NCBI GenBank assembly: GCA_020850945.1
Contig: JADZDR010000040.1
Location: forward strand, 1 to 53,979
DNA length: 53,979 nucleotides
From: Acidimicrobiia bacterium
GTDB lineage: Bacteria > Actinomycetota > Acidimicrobiia > UBA2766
Direction of reading: 5' to 3'
Below the pieces are notes generated by a model. It had not been told where the DNA came from, ran no database searches, and saw only the letters and a program-made list of their open reading frames with translations. How positions within the stretch are numbered: position 1 is the stretch's first letter; each line of letters begins with the position of its first letter. This document shows, piece after piece, positions 15,719 through 23,730 of the stretch. Made by a program: the position numbers and the translations under genes.

Positions 15719-16789
15719 ATGGGATTCCGTGTCCAGACCGTGATGCTGGGACCGGACACGGATCAGTACGCCGGCGAGGGCAGCTCCGCCCCGACCATCT
15801 CCGACATGGCGGCAGCGGCGGCCCACGCCGAGCGTCTCGGGTTCGACGCCGTGACCGCCCCCGAAGCCGGACACGACCCCTTCCTTCCCCTCGCCATCGC
15901 CGCCGAGCACACGGACCGAATCCGCCTCGGCACGAACGTCGCGATCGCGTTCCCGCGCAGCCCCCTCGTGACCGCACAGATCGCGTGGGACCTCCAGCAC
16001 ATGTCGGGAGGCCGCTTCGAGCTCGGCCTCGGCACGCAGGTGCGCAGCCATGTGGAACGGCGCTACGCGGCCGCATGGGCTGGGCCACCCGGCCCACGCC
16101 TGCGCGAGTACGTCCTCTGCCTCAAGGCGATGTTCGCCACGTTCCAGGAGGGGTCGAAGCCGGCCTTCGAGGGTGAGCACTATCGCTTCAACCTCATGAA
16201 CCCCTTCTTCAACCCGGGGCCGATCGAACATCCGCATGTCCCGATCCACGTCGCGGCCGTGAATCCCTACATGGCGCGCCTCGCCGGAGAGCACTGCGAC
16301 GGGTTGCGCCTCCACCCCATCGCCACCTTCGACTTCACACGCGAGGTCGTCCTTCCCGCCGTCGCCGCCGGTGCGACCGCGGCGGGCCGCGACCCGGAGG
16401 AGATCGAGATCATCGGCGCTCCCTTCCTCGCCGTCGCGGACGAGGCCGGCCTCGCCGGTGCCAAGGACAAGCTGAGGCAGCACATCGCCTTCTACGCGTC
16501 GACCCCCACGTACCACTCCGTGCTCGAGTTCCACGGCTGGGGCGAGGTCGCCGCCGAGCTCCACGCCATGTCCCGCGAAGGGCGCTGGAAGGAGATGCTG
16601 TCCTGCATCGACGACTCCATGCTCGACGCATGGGCGGTCGTCGCCACGAGGGACGGTCTCGTGAGCGAGATCGAGACGCGCTGCACGGGTCTCTTCGACA
16701 CCGTCCTCCTCGACCTCGCGCCCGCCCTGCGCAAGGACGACGACTGGGTCGCCGAGACGGTGTCGGCACTGCAACGCGGCGGACGCTGA
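15719..16789 (+). CDS. LLM class (F420-type) oxidoreductase
   Basis: The 356-aa product has the luciferase-like TIM-barrel pattern. An N-terminal VQTVMLG strand is followed by a helix with AERLGFDAV, then IRLGTNVAIAFPRSPL, and HMSGGRFELGLGTQV as a nucleotide/F420-contacting region. It most resembles the TIGR03617 group of F420-dependent oxidoreductases common in actinobacteria. The start MGFRVQT has AGGAG 8 nt upstream. It is divergent from the SDR/acyl-CoA dehydrogenase unit and followed 28 nt later by an enoyl-CoA hydratase. It is probably a cytoplasmic redox or monooxygenase step; the substrate is unknown. Confidence 0.88.
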   Translation: MGFRVQTVMLGPDTDQYAGEGSSAPTISDMAAAAAHAERLGFDAVTAPEAGHDPFLPLAIAAEHTDRIRLGTNVAIAFPRSPLVTAQIAWDLQHMSGGRFELGLGTQVRSHVERRYAAAWAGPPGPRLREYVLCLKAMFATFQEGSKPAFEGEHYRFNLMNPFFNPGPIEHPHVPIHVAAVNPYMARLAGEHCDGLRLHPIATFDFTREVVLPAVAAGATAAGRDPEEIEIIGAPFLAVADEAGLAGAKDKLRQHIAFYASTPTYHSVLEFHGWGEVAAELHAMSREGRWKEMLSCIDDSMLDAWAVVATRDGLVSEIETRCTGLFDTVLLDLAPALRKDDDWVAETVSALQRGGR

Positions 16790-16817
16790 CGAGCCGAGAC
16801 GAGCCGAAAGGACAGGT

Positions 16818-17627
16818 ATGGAGTACATCTTCGAGGTCGAGGACGGTGTCGGGATCGTCACCCTGAACCGGCCGGAGAGGCTGAACGCGATCACGTGGGA
16901 CCTCGCCCGGGACCTCGTCGCCCTCTTCCGCGACATCCGCGAACAGGACGAGGTGCGTGTGATCGTCCTCACGGGCGCCGGGCGTGCCTTCTGCTCGGGC
17001 GGGGACGCAGGCTGGCTCAGCGGCGGCGACGCGCGCGGGATCCCCGGCCTCTCGGACGTCCCACTCGAGCGCTACCAGCGCAAGACCCCGGCCGGCCCCA
17101 TCGCGGACTTCGCGAAGATGATCGTCGAGGTGGACAAGCCCGTCATCGCCGCCCTCACGGGGCCGGTCATGGGGGCGGGTCTGGCCTTCGCCCTCGCGTG
17201 CGACCGCCGCTTCGCGGACGGTACGGTGCGCATGAGCGCGGCGATGGTACGCCTCGGCTTCGCGCCCGACTGCGGCATCACGTGGCTCCTGCCCCGCGTG
17301 ACGAGCCTCTCCACCGCTCTCATGATGGTCGAGACGGGCCGCATCCTCGAGGCCGACGAGTGCCTGCGTCAGGGGCTCGTCGACGAACTCGTCGACGAGG
17401 GGGAAGCCCTGGGCGCGGCCCTCGCATATGCGCGGGAGCTGGCCGCCGGACCGAGCGTTGCGGTCGATCTCGCCCGTCGCTTCGTCCACAAGGCCCTCAC
17501 GTCGACTCTCGACGAGATGCTCGACTACGAGGCGGTCGCGGCCACGATGTCCGCGCACACCGCCGACGCCCGCGAGGGGACGAGCGCCTTCGTCGAGAAG
17601 CGCAAGCCGAAGTTCGAGGGACGCTGA
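16818..17627 (+). CDS. Enoyl-CoA hydratase/isomerase family protein
   Basis: The 269-aa crotonase-superfamily protein has LNRPERLNAI near the N-terminus, the first oxyanion loop GRAFCSGGD (56-64) and the second around PVMGAGLAFALACD. It ends with the usual FVEKRKPKF segment. A canonical hydratase Glu is not clearly placed in the GFAPDCG stretch, so isomerase or hydrolase activity is possible. The start has AAAGGACAG upstream. It is cotranscribed with the LLM gene. The regulator gene on the other strand ends 2 nt after its stop. Confidence 0.88.
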   Translation: MEYIFEVEDGVGIVTLNRPERLNAITWDLARDLVALFRDIREQDEVRVIVLTGAGRAFCSGGDAGWLSGGDARGIPGLSDVPLERYQRKTPAGPIADFAKMIVEVDKPVIAALTGPVMGAGLAFALACDRRFADGTVRMSAAMVRLGFAPDCGITWLLPRVTSLSTALMMVETGRILEADECLRQGLVDELVDEGEALGAALAYARELAAGPSVAVDLARRFVHKALTSTLDEMLDYEAVAATMSAHTADAREGTSAFVEKRKPKFEGR

Positions 17628-17629
17628 CC

Positions 17630-18307
17630 TCAGCCCGGCGGAGCCGTACAGAGGCGCAGTCGGCAACCCGCACGACGCGGGTCGCGGGTGACGAGCTCGT
17701 CCACGACCACACCCGTGCACTCCGCCACGCCTTGGGCGATACCGAGGTGGAGAGCACAGGCCGTCTCGGGGTCGATGAGCGCCGTGGACAGGAACGGACA
17801 CGTGTCGAGGACGATGTCGACGCTGTCTCCCCGCCGTCGTACCTGCGGATCGAACCCCTCGCGGGCCATCGCGTCGGTTATGCCCTCCACCACCGCCTCG
17901 GGTTCGGCGTCCTCGACGCGGTATTTCCGGCCCGCGCGGCGGCCCACGTCCACGGGGCTGTCGCCGGTGCGGATGATCTCGACGAGGAGATGGCTGAGCC
18001 GTTCGTACGGTCCCGTCACTCCCCAGCGGCTGTCTGCGGAGGGATCGACGCGGTAGACGTGTGGCGGGCGGCCGCGGCCGGCCGCCGGGGCCTGTGCCTC
18101 GACGACGAGGCCCGCATCCACGAGCTTGGCGAGGTGTTGGCGGACCGCGTTGTGGTGGAGCCCGAAGCGTGTGGTCAAGGCGGCGACGTCGAGAGGTTCC
18201 GCCGACTCTGCGAGCGCGCGGAAGATCGCGTGACGCGTGGGGTCACCCAGGGCCCGGGCCTGCTTCTGCAGTTGCGTCGACTCCGGTGCCTGGCCCACGG
18301 CGCTCAT
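17630..18307 (-). CDS. SufR-like HTH regulator with C-terminal cysteine cluster
   Basis: The 225-aa DNA-binding protein of the COG2345 type has a winged-helix ArsR-like N-terminus (ALGDPTRHAIFRAL, then HHNAVRQHLAKLVDAGLV). Its C-terminal domain begins CPF and contains Cys170, Cys184, Cys197, Cys215 and Cys220, a pattern expected to bind an Fe-S cluster as in SufR. The start overlaps the DUF2249 gene stop by 4 nt (ATGA). It probably binds the AT-rich palindrome at 18795-18818 and controls both the DUF2249 unit and the divergent membrane-protein operon. A redox or nitric-oxide signal is likely but inferred. Confidence 0.8.
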   Translation of the reverse strand: MSAVGQAPESTQLQKQARALGDPTRHAIFRALAESAEPLDVAALTTRFGLHHNAVRQHLAKLVDAGLVVEAQAPAAGRGRPPHVYRVDPSADSRWGVTGPYERLSHLLVEIIRTGDSPVDVGRRAGRKYRVEDAEPEAVVEGITDAMAREGFDPQVRRRGDSVDIVLDTCPFLSTALIDPETACALHLGIAQGVAECTGVVVDELVTRDPRRAGCRLRLCTAPPG

Positions 18308-18747
18308 GCGCGGCTGAACGTGACTCGCCAGTCTCCCCCCTCGAGCTCGTCGGCGACGTAGGTGAAGCCCTGTTCGCCGAGCACCCCCTCGAGGGGGACG
18401 GGCTCGAACGGCGCGTAGACGACTAGGACCTCGCCGTCGCCGACCGCGTCCGCCGCGTTCATGATCGTGTCGAAGGGCTCGCCTCCCTCCGCGATGATCG
18501 GACGCGCATCGACGATCCGGGCCCGGCTCGTGATGTCGACCGACCACTCCTCGGGCCCTTCGGCGACGTAGTCCCAGGTGAAGTGGTTGGGTCGCTCCGC
18601 CTCGAGCTGGTACCGCAGCGGCTTGGGGTCGTGATCGTTCACGAGTCTCAGCGTGTCACCCGGATCGAGGGCGTCGAGCCGCGTGAAGATGAGCGCGTGC
18701 CGCTCGGGCGGTGGCAGCGGTCTCACGTCGAGTGTGTCGTTGGTCAT
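18304..18747 (-). CDS. Tandem DUF2249 domain protein
   Basis: The 147-aa product carries two copies of the DUF2249 fold (TusA-like). Copy 1 covers about residues 3-70, starting LDVRPLPPPERH. Copy 2 covers about 75-145, starting IVDARPI and ending with the FTYVADELEGGDWRVTF strand. DUF2249 proteins commonly occur beside nitric-oxide and denitrification genes. It is translated ahead of, and coupled to, the SufR-like regulator. I prefer the ATG at 18747 over a TTG 21 nt upstream. The molecular role is unknown. Confidence 0.8.
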   Translation of the reverse strand: MTNDTLDVRPLPPPERHALIFTRLDALDPGDTLRLVNDHDPKPLRYQLEAERPNHFTWDYVAEGPEEWSVDITSRARIVDARPIIAEGGEPFDTIMNAADAVGDGEVLVVYAPFEPVPLEGVLGEQGFTYVADELEGGDWRVTFSRA

Positions 18748-18794
18748 GACGGCGCATTCCTCTCTCAACCCACAGGCAGCCCGGACTGGACCAA

Positions 18795-18818
18795 TTATTC
18801 TACTGTTTACTAGAATAA
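18795..18818. promoter_or_regulatory. AT-rich palindromic operator in the redox-module divergent promoter
   Basis: TTATTCTA (18795-18802) and TAGAATAA (18811-18818) are perfect 8-bp inverted arms around CTGTTTAC. It stands out as AT-rich in GC-rich surroundings. It lies 47 nt before the DUF2249 start and 32 nt before the membrane protein start. The likely ligand is the SufR-like HTH protein encoded next door. Confidence 0.75.
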
Positions 18819-18850
18819 CCTACATTGTGGCAAGACCCTGAGGAGTTGCC

Positions 18851-20212
18851 TTGACGGCCACTGCCCCCTTCATGCCCCCCGGCACCGTCAGAGGACCGGG
18901 CCCGGGCCCGCAGGGACCCCAGTCCGTGGTCCCCCCGTCATCGGTTCCGCTCACGTTCTTCGTCGCGGCCGGTGTCGGAATGGTCGCCTTCGGCCTCGCC
19001 ACGTGGTTCGCGGCGGATCGCATCGCCACCACACCCACACACCCGGGCGTCGTGTCTGCAGTCCACCTCGGTGTCCTCGCCTTCCTCTCGATGACAGTGC
19101 TCGGCGCCCTGCACCAGTTCGCGCCCGTCGTGGGCCAGCGCCGCCTCCGCTCCACGGCAGCGGCCTGGGTCACATTCGTCGCGATCCTCGCCACCGCCTG
19201 GGCAATCCCGACGGGATTCGCGCACGGACCGAGTTGGCTGATCCGGGCGGGCGGCATCGCCGGTCTCGTGGCCGTCCTCGTCCTGGCCTGGAACCTGTCC
19301 CGGCCCCTCGCCGACCGCGACGGCGGCCTGCCCCTCGTCGGCATCCGCCTCTCCGTCACATTCCTCGTGATCACGGTCGCCTTCGGCGTCGTCTACGCCT
19401 TCGACAGGCAGGAAGGCTGGTTCGTACTCCTGCCCCACCGCGTCCTCGCCCACGCCCACCTCGGGCTCCTCGGGTGGCTCGGGCTCACCTACGTCTCGGT
19501 GGCAGAGAAGTTGTGGCCGATGTTCCTGCTCGCGCATCGACCTTCGACGCGGCCCGGCACGGCGGCCGTGACGCTCATCGCGTCAGGTGTCCCCATCCTC
19601 GCCACCGGACTTCTCTTCGCCGTACCCGCCGTCGCCTGGCTCGGAGGGGTCGTGACGGCAGCCGGACTCGTCGCCCACCTCGTATCGCTGTTCTCCTGTG
19701 TGCGTCACCGGCGCCGCCGCATCGAGCTGCTCCACATCTTCCTCTTCACGTCGGCGGCTTTCCTCGTCGCTGCCATGGTCTTCGGCCTCCTCGCCGGCGC
19801 CCTCGACGTCTCGCCTGTCATGCGGGGCCGCCTCGTGGCCGCCGAGGTCGCAGCCCTCATCGGCTGGCTCGGCCTCGCCATCGTCGGCCACATCCACAAG
19901 ATCGTCCCGTTCATCGGCTACACCGCCTTGCGGGCGCGGGGGATCCGCACGACCGGAGACGGCCGACCCCTCCTCTTCAGCCACCTCTTCGCCGCCGTTC
20001 CGGCGCGCATCTCCCTCGTCGTGGGTACGATCGGCTTTGCCCTCCTCGTCGCCGGGACCGCCGCCGCCGTGTCCGGCCTCATCGCGACAGGAGGTTGCGC
20101 GATCGCCCTCACGGCCGTGATCGTCGTGTCGAACCTCGCGACCGGACCGAGGCGGGCGACACGCGGAGTGACAGCAGCTTCCCGGGACGACTCGACGAGG
20201 AGGACGCCATGA
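18851..20212 (+). CDS. His-rich polytopic membrane protein (heme-copper oxidase subunit I/NnrS-like)
   Basis: The 453-aa product has about 12 hydrophobic segments after a Pro/Gly-rich N-terminus. Histidines cluster in helices as in heme-copper oxidase subunit I-like proteins: His64 and His72 (THPGVVSAVHLG), His88 (ALHQF), HRVLAHAHLGLLGWLG (196-211) and GHIHKIVPFIGY near 355. These suggest heme or metal ligands in the cytoplasmic membrane. A TTG start has GAGGAG 6 nt upstream. It is followed with a 4-nt overlap by a SufT/PaaD-like gene. With DUF2249 and an Fe-S regulator next door, a nitric-oxide or respiratory role is plausible. The exact family is uncertain. Confidence 0.7.
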   Translation: MTATAPFMPPGTVRGPGPGPQGPQSVVPPSSVPLTFFVAAGVGMVAFGLATWFAADRIATTPTHPGVVSAVHLGVLAFLSMTVLGALHQFAPVVGQRRLRSTAAAWVTFVAILATAWAIPTGFAHGPSWLIRAGGIAGLVAVLVLAWNLSRPLADRDGGLPLVGIRLSVTFLVITVAFGVVYAFDRQEGWFVLLPHRVLAHAHLGLLGWLGLTYVSVAEKLWPMFLLAHRPSTRPGTAAVTLIASGVPILATGLLFAVPAVAWLGGVVTAAGLVAHLVSLFSCVRHRRRRIELLHIFLFTSAAFLVAAMVFGLLAGALDVSPVMRGRLVAAEVAALIGWLGLAIVGHIHKIVPFIGYTALRARGIRTTGDGRPLLFSHLFAAVPARISLVVGTIGFALLVAGTAAAVSGLIATGGCAIALTAVIVVSNLATGPRRATRGVTAASRDDSTRRTP

Positions 20213-20541
20213 CGGCCCAGAACGAGACCACATCGCAAGCGGATGTCGAGGCACGCGCCCAGGATGCGCTCAGCCATGTGCTCGATCCCGAGCTGGCTCT
20301 CGACATCGTCGCCCTCGGACTCGTATACGACGTGCGCAGCACCGCAGACGGCGTGGAGGTCGACATGACACTGACGACACCCGGCTGCCCCGTGTCCGAG
20401 CAGCTCCCCGCCGAGGCCGAGGATGCCCTCCGCCACGCCTTCCCGGACCGCGAGGTTCGCGTCAACATCGTCTGGGACCCGCCCTGGACGCCTGAACGGC
20501 TCTCGGAAGAGGCGATGGACACCCTCGGGTTCCGGCTCTGA
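20209..20541 (+). CDS. MIP18/DUF59 family metal-sulfur cluster assembly protein (SufT/PaaD-like)
   Basis: The 110-aa protein has the DUF59 hallmarks: VLDPELALDIVALGLVYDV near the N-terminus and TTPGCPVSEQL around the conserved cysteine, then a VNIVWDPPW strand. Such proteins help load Fe-S clusters into target enzymes. The ATG overlaps the upstream membrane-protein stop by 4 nt and is preceded by GAGGAGGACGCC. Its position suggests it matures a cofactor for the neighbouring redox proteins rather than serving the general SUF pathway at 44-47 kb. Confidence 0.88.
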   Translation: MTAQNETTSQADVEARAQDALSHVLDPELALDIVALGLVYDVRSTADGVEVDMTLTTPGCPVSEQLPAEAEDALRHAFPDREVRVNIVWDPPWTPERLSEEAMDTLGFRL

Positions 20542-21731
20542 CGGCAAGAGCACCGCGCGGGGCGCCGGATCGGGTCAAGGAGGTCCAGCGCCAGACCCGC
20601 CACACTCTCGGGTTCGCGGCAGGCTTCGCGCTCGCCGCACCGGTCCTCGCCCTGATCCCCCACACGACCGGGACCTGGCTCGCCCTGCACGTGTTCCTCG
20701 TGGGGGCGGTCCTCGGCGCGATCTCGGGCGCGACCGTTCTCCTCGCGGTCACGTGGTCGGCCTCCCCCGCCCCCCGTGCCGGCACGGCGACGACCCAGCG
20801 CACACTCCTCGTCGCGGGGACGATCGCCGTCGCACTCGGGCGCGAGCTCGACGCCGCCTGGCTCACGGGCGTTGGTGCCGCCGCTGTTCTCGCCGCCCTC
20901 TGCGTCCTTGCCGCGATCCTGCTTCAAGTCCGGGCAGGTGGCGTCACACGCCGGTTCGTGCCGGCCATCGACGGCTACGTGGCCGCCCTCGGCTTCGGTG
21001 CCGCCGGCATCGTGATCGGTGGCATCCTCGCCCTCCACGGACCGGTCCCGGCGTGGGACCTGCGCGCGGCCCATCTCACCGTCAACCTGTACGGCCTCAC
21101 CGGCCTCGTGATCGCCGCGACCCTGCCCTATTTCGCGGCGACGCAGGCCCGCACGAAGATGTCGCCCCTGGCCACGGGAGGTCGCCTCCACGCGACATCC
21201 GCCTGGCTCGCCACGGCCACGCTCGTGGCCGCGCTCGGTGCGGCGCTCGACTTACGCGACGTCGCGGCCGGCGGACTCGTCGCCTACGCGCTCGGCATCG
21301 GCGCGACCGTCCTGCTCCTCCCCCGCCTCGATCGCCGCAGCCTCGCGTGGGCGGGGCCCCGCATCCTCCAGCTCTTCTTCGGCATCGCGTGGTGGATCGC
21401 GATGACAGGCGCCCTCGCCGTCGTCACCCGCGCGACGGAGGGGTCCACGACTCCGGTCCTCCTCGCCCTCGTCGTGGGCGGCTACGCCCAGATCCTCACC
21501 GCGTCCCTCGCCTACCTCGGCCCCGTCCTGCGTGGCGGCGGGCATGCGAGCCTCACGGCCGCCTTCGGCCTCACGCGGGCATGGCCGTCCCTCGTCGCGG
21601 CCAATGTCGCCGCGGTCGCAGCCCTCGTGCAGCAGCGGGAGCTGATGGCCGTGGCGCTCGCGGTCTGGGTCGCAGACGCCGCCGTGCGCGGTGTTCGCCT
21701 CGTGTTCGAAAGAAGGCAGCCCGTTCCGTAG
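20538..21731 (+). CDS. Polytopic membrane protein of the redox module
   Basis: A protein of about 397 aa with roughly ten transmembrane segments. Histidine-bearing helices (HTLGFAAGFALAAP, TWLALHVFLVGAV, AAHLTVNLYGLTGLVIA) recall the His-rich protein encoded two genes earlier. No ATG, GTG or TTG lies between the frame's upstream stop (20493) and GTG 20691. Starting at 20691 would remove the first membrane segment, so I propose CTG 20538, which overlaps the previous TGA (CTGA). A good AAGGAGGT lies internally at 20577. The start is therefore uncertain, but the reading frame is well supported. It is probably a partner of the heme-copper/NnrS-like protein. Confidence 0.6.
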   Translation: MTARAPRGAPDRVKEVQRQTRHTLGFAAGFALAAPVLALIPHTTGTWLALHVFLVGAVLGAISGATVLLAVTWSASPAPRAGTATTQRTLLVAGTIAVALGRELDAAWLTGVGAAAVLAALCVLAAILLQVRAGGVTRRFVPAIDGYVAALGFGAAGIVIGGILALHGPVPAWDLRAAHLTVNLYGLTGLVIAATLPYFAATQARTKMSPLATGGRLHATSAWLATATLVAALGAALDLRDVAAGGLVAYALGIGATVLLLPRLDRRSLAWAGPRILQLFFGIAWWIAMTGALAVVTRATEGSTTPVLLALVVGGYAQILTASLAYLGPVLRGGGHASLTAAFGLTRAWPSLVAANVAAVAALVQQRELMAVALAVWVADAAVRGVRLVFERRQPVP

Positions 21732-21740
21732 GCTCGCGGT

Positions 21741-22082
21741 ATGCCGATGCGCACGGACTGCACGCACTACGCAAGTCGCACCACGCAGGACGGGCTCGTC
21801 GAGACCTGCCGGATCGGTGCGACGGACGAAACGGGGGGCTGTGCCGCCGACTGCGCGACGTTCGAGACACGTCCCGTCACGATCGTCGGCTGGGAGCAGG
21901 GGTCGGCTGCCGTTCCCCTCGCCCCAGAGCCGACCCCGCCAGACGCTGACGAGGCTGCCCTCCTCGCCGAGCTCGCGAGCCTCGTCGACGAATCGGGTGA
22001 GGCGGCGGTCTCGGCCGAAGCAGAGCGCCGCCGGGCGGAGCAGCGCCGCGCGGAGAAGCGGAAGCGCCGCCGCATCCGCTGA
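21741..22082 (+). CDS. Small four-cysteine protein
   Basis: The 113-aa product has a compact N-terminus with Cys7, Cys23, Cys34 and Cys38 in a DCTHY...TCRIG...GCAADC arrangement, suited to zinc or Fe-S binding. An acidic/Ala middle follows, and then a very basic C-terminus (RRAEKRKRRRIR). It begins 9 nt after the membrane-protein gene and shares its operon. An in-frame ATG 6 nt later is an alternative start. I do not recognise the family. A nucleic-acid-binding or metal-binding accessory role is possible. Confidence 0.6.
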   Translation: MPMRTDCTHYASRTTQDGLVETCRIGATDETGGCAADCATFETRPVTIVGWEQGSAAVPLAPEPTPPDADEAALLAELASLVDESGEAAVSAEAERRRAEQRRAEKRKRRRIR

Positions 22083-22111
22083 CAAGGCGCGCAACCTCGG
22101 GCGGCCGCCGC

Positions 22112-23290
22112 TCAGCGCTTGAGGACGAGTGCCGTGCCGTTGCCGCCGAGGCCGAGGGTCTGGGCGAGACCGACCTGGGCGTCGGGCACCTGGCGGGGAC
22201 CGGCCGCACCGCGCAACTGCCAAGTGAGCTCGCACACCTGGAACACGCCCATCGCAGTCGTCGCCTCACCGAAGCAGAGGAAGCCGCCGCTCGGGTTGAT
22301 CGGCATCCTCCCCGTGGGGAGGGTCTCACCGGCCTCGAGCAGGTGCTCGGCCTCGCCCGGCTTGCACATACCCCAGTCCTCGGGGAAGGCGAGCTCGTAG
22401 TAGACGGTGTTGTCCTGGAGTTCGACCAGGTCGAGATCCTCGGGTGCGACACCCGCCTGGTCGAGTGCCTTGCCGACGGCGAGAGCGGCTTCGCTGTGGT
22501 GGGCTCGACCCGTCGGCACCGTGCCGGCGAGACCTCGCGGCAGACCGTCGTCGAAGCGGGCCGTGGCCACGGCACTGCCCGCGACCCAGACGGGATGCGT
22601 CGTGAGCTGCCGGGCCTTCTCGGCAGAGCAGATCACCGCCGCCGCCGCGCCGTCGCTCACGGGGCAGATCTCGTAGAGGCGCAGCGGGTCGCTCACGAGG
22701 GCGGAGCCGAGCACGTCCTCGACCGTGAAGAGCTGGCGGAACCGCGCGTATTCGTTGTGCGTGCCCACCTCGTGAGCCTTGACGGCGATCTTGGCGAGCT
22801 GCTCCTCCGTGGTACCGAACTCGGCCATGCGCTGACGGCAGAGCAGGGCCCAGAACGCCGGCCCCGGCATGCCCACACAACGCTGGCGCAGGAACTCGGG
22901 GTCCGTCTCCTCCTCCACGCCCGACGTCTGGATGAAGCCCTTCGGCATCTTCTCCCCACCCACGACGACAACCATGTCGTGCATGCCGCCCGCCACGAGC
23001 GCATAGCCGACGTTGAAGGCATTGCCGCCGGCGGCGCAGCCGGCCGACATGTTGTAGACGGGGATACCCGTCGAGCCCATGTCCTCGACGACGTCGTTGC
23101 CGTTCAGGCCCCAGCCCTTGCCGCCGGAGAAACGGGAGCTGGCCGCGGCCACGGCCTCCACGTCCCGCCACGCGACACCGGCATCGGCGAGGGCGGCACT
23201 CACGGCGTCGCGGCAGAGCTCGGTCACGGACTTGTCGGGGAACTTTCCCCATGCGTGCATCCCCACGCCCAGCACGGCCACGTCACGCAT
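22112..23290 (-). CDS. Thiolase-family protein, Ltp2/SCPx-like
   Basis: The 392-aa thiolase-fold protein has the nucleophile-region Cys85 in NMSAGCAAGGNA. The C-terminal motif that is GHPxGATG in degradative thiolases reads GFLCFGEATTAMG here, so the usual catalytic His is missing. Together with the adjacent DUF35 gene (1-nt overlap, TGATG), this recalls Ltp2-type retro-aldolases that shorten steroid side chains with a DUF35 partner. A tyrosine-bearing DNTVYYELAF segment could supply an alternative catalyst. It is the last gene of the etfB-etfA-DUF35-thiolase unit. The aldolase role is inference; the thiolase fold is clear. Confidence 0.87.
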   Translation of the reverse strand: MRDVAVLGVGMHAWGKFPDKSVTELCRDAVSAALADAGVAWRDVEAVAAASSRFSGGKGWGLNGNDVVEDMGSTGIPVYNMSAGCAAGGNAFNVGYALVAGGMHDMVVVVGGEKMPKGFIQTSGVEEETDPEFLRQRCVGMPGPAFWALLCRQRMAEFGTTEEQLAKIAVKAHEVGTHNEYARFRQLFTVEDVLGSALVSDPLRLYEICPVSDGAAAAVICSAEKARQLTTHPVWVAGSAVATARFDDGLPRGLAGTVPTGRAHHSEAALAVGKALDQAGVAPEDLDLVELQDNTVYYELAFPEDWGMCKPGEAEHLLEAGETLPTGRMPINPSGGFLCFGEATTAMGVFQVCELTWQLRGAAGPRQVPDAQVGLAQTLGLGGNGTALVLKR

Positions 23291-23730
23291 CAGTCCGCTC
23301 CCTCGTCCGTGGGTCGGAACATCCAGCTCACCAGCTCCGTCCCGTCCTCCTCGTGCGCGATCGGGCCGACCACGATCTGGACGCGCGTGCCGATGCGCAC
23401 GGCCGTCGGGTCCGCCACGGCCATACGGCCCACGACCCGCAGGCCGTCGTCGAGGTCCACGACCCCGACGGCATACGGTTCGTAGGGCTCGTCGTAGCGG
23501 GCCGGTGGCGGCGGCGGGTAGTTCTGGACCGAAGTGCTCCAGAGCGTGCCGGCCGGCCCGAACTCTGCGTCCTCCATGGCGGACTCCGAACAGTCCGGGT
23601 TGTGGCAGAGACCCGACCGCGGGAAGTAGGGGGTCGCGCAGGTCGCACAGCGAGAGCCGTGCAGGTGGGCGACACCTCCCGCCTCGCTGAAGAGGTCGGC
23701 GACCGCGGGCACACGCTCTGTCGTCATCAT
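23290..23730 (-). CDS. DUF35 (Zn-ribbon plus OB-fold) thiolase partner
   Basis: The 146-aa protein has an N-terminal zinc-ribbon with Cys28, Cys31, Cys42 and Cys47 (CATC, then LCHNPDC) and a following OB-fold (GTLWSTSVQNYPPPP, then YAVGVVDLDDGLRVVGRM). DUF35 proteins pair with thiolase-like enzymes as acyl-CoA-binding subunits, for example ChsH2 domains in steroid side-chain degradation. The ATG overlaps the etfA stop within ATGATG and its own stop overlaps the thiolase start, so the subunits are probably made in equal amounts. Confidence 0.88.
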   Translation of the reverse strand: MMTTERVPAVADLFSEAGGVAHLHGSRCATCATPYFPRSGLCHNPDCSESAMEDAEFGPAGTLWSTSVQNYPPPPPARYDEPYEPYAVGVVDLDDGLRVVGRMAVADPTAVRIGTRVQIVVGPIAHEEDGTELVSWMFRPTDEGAD

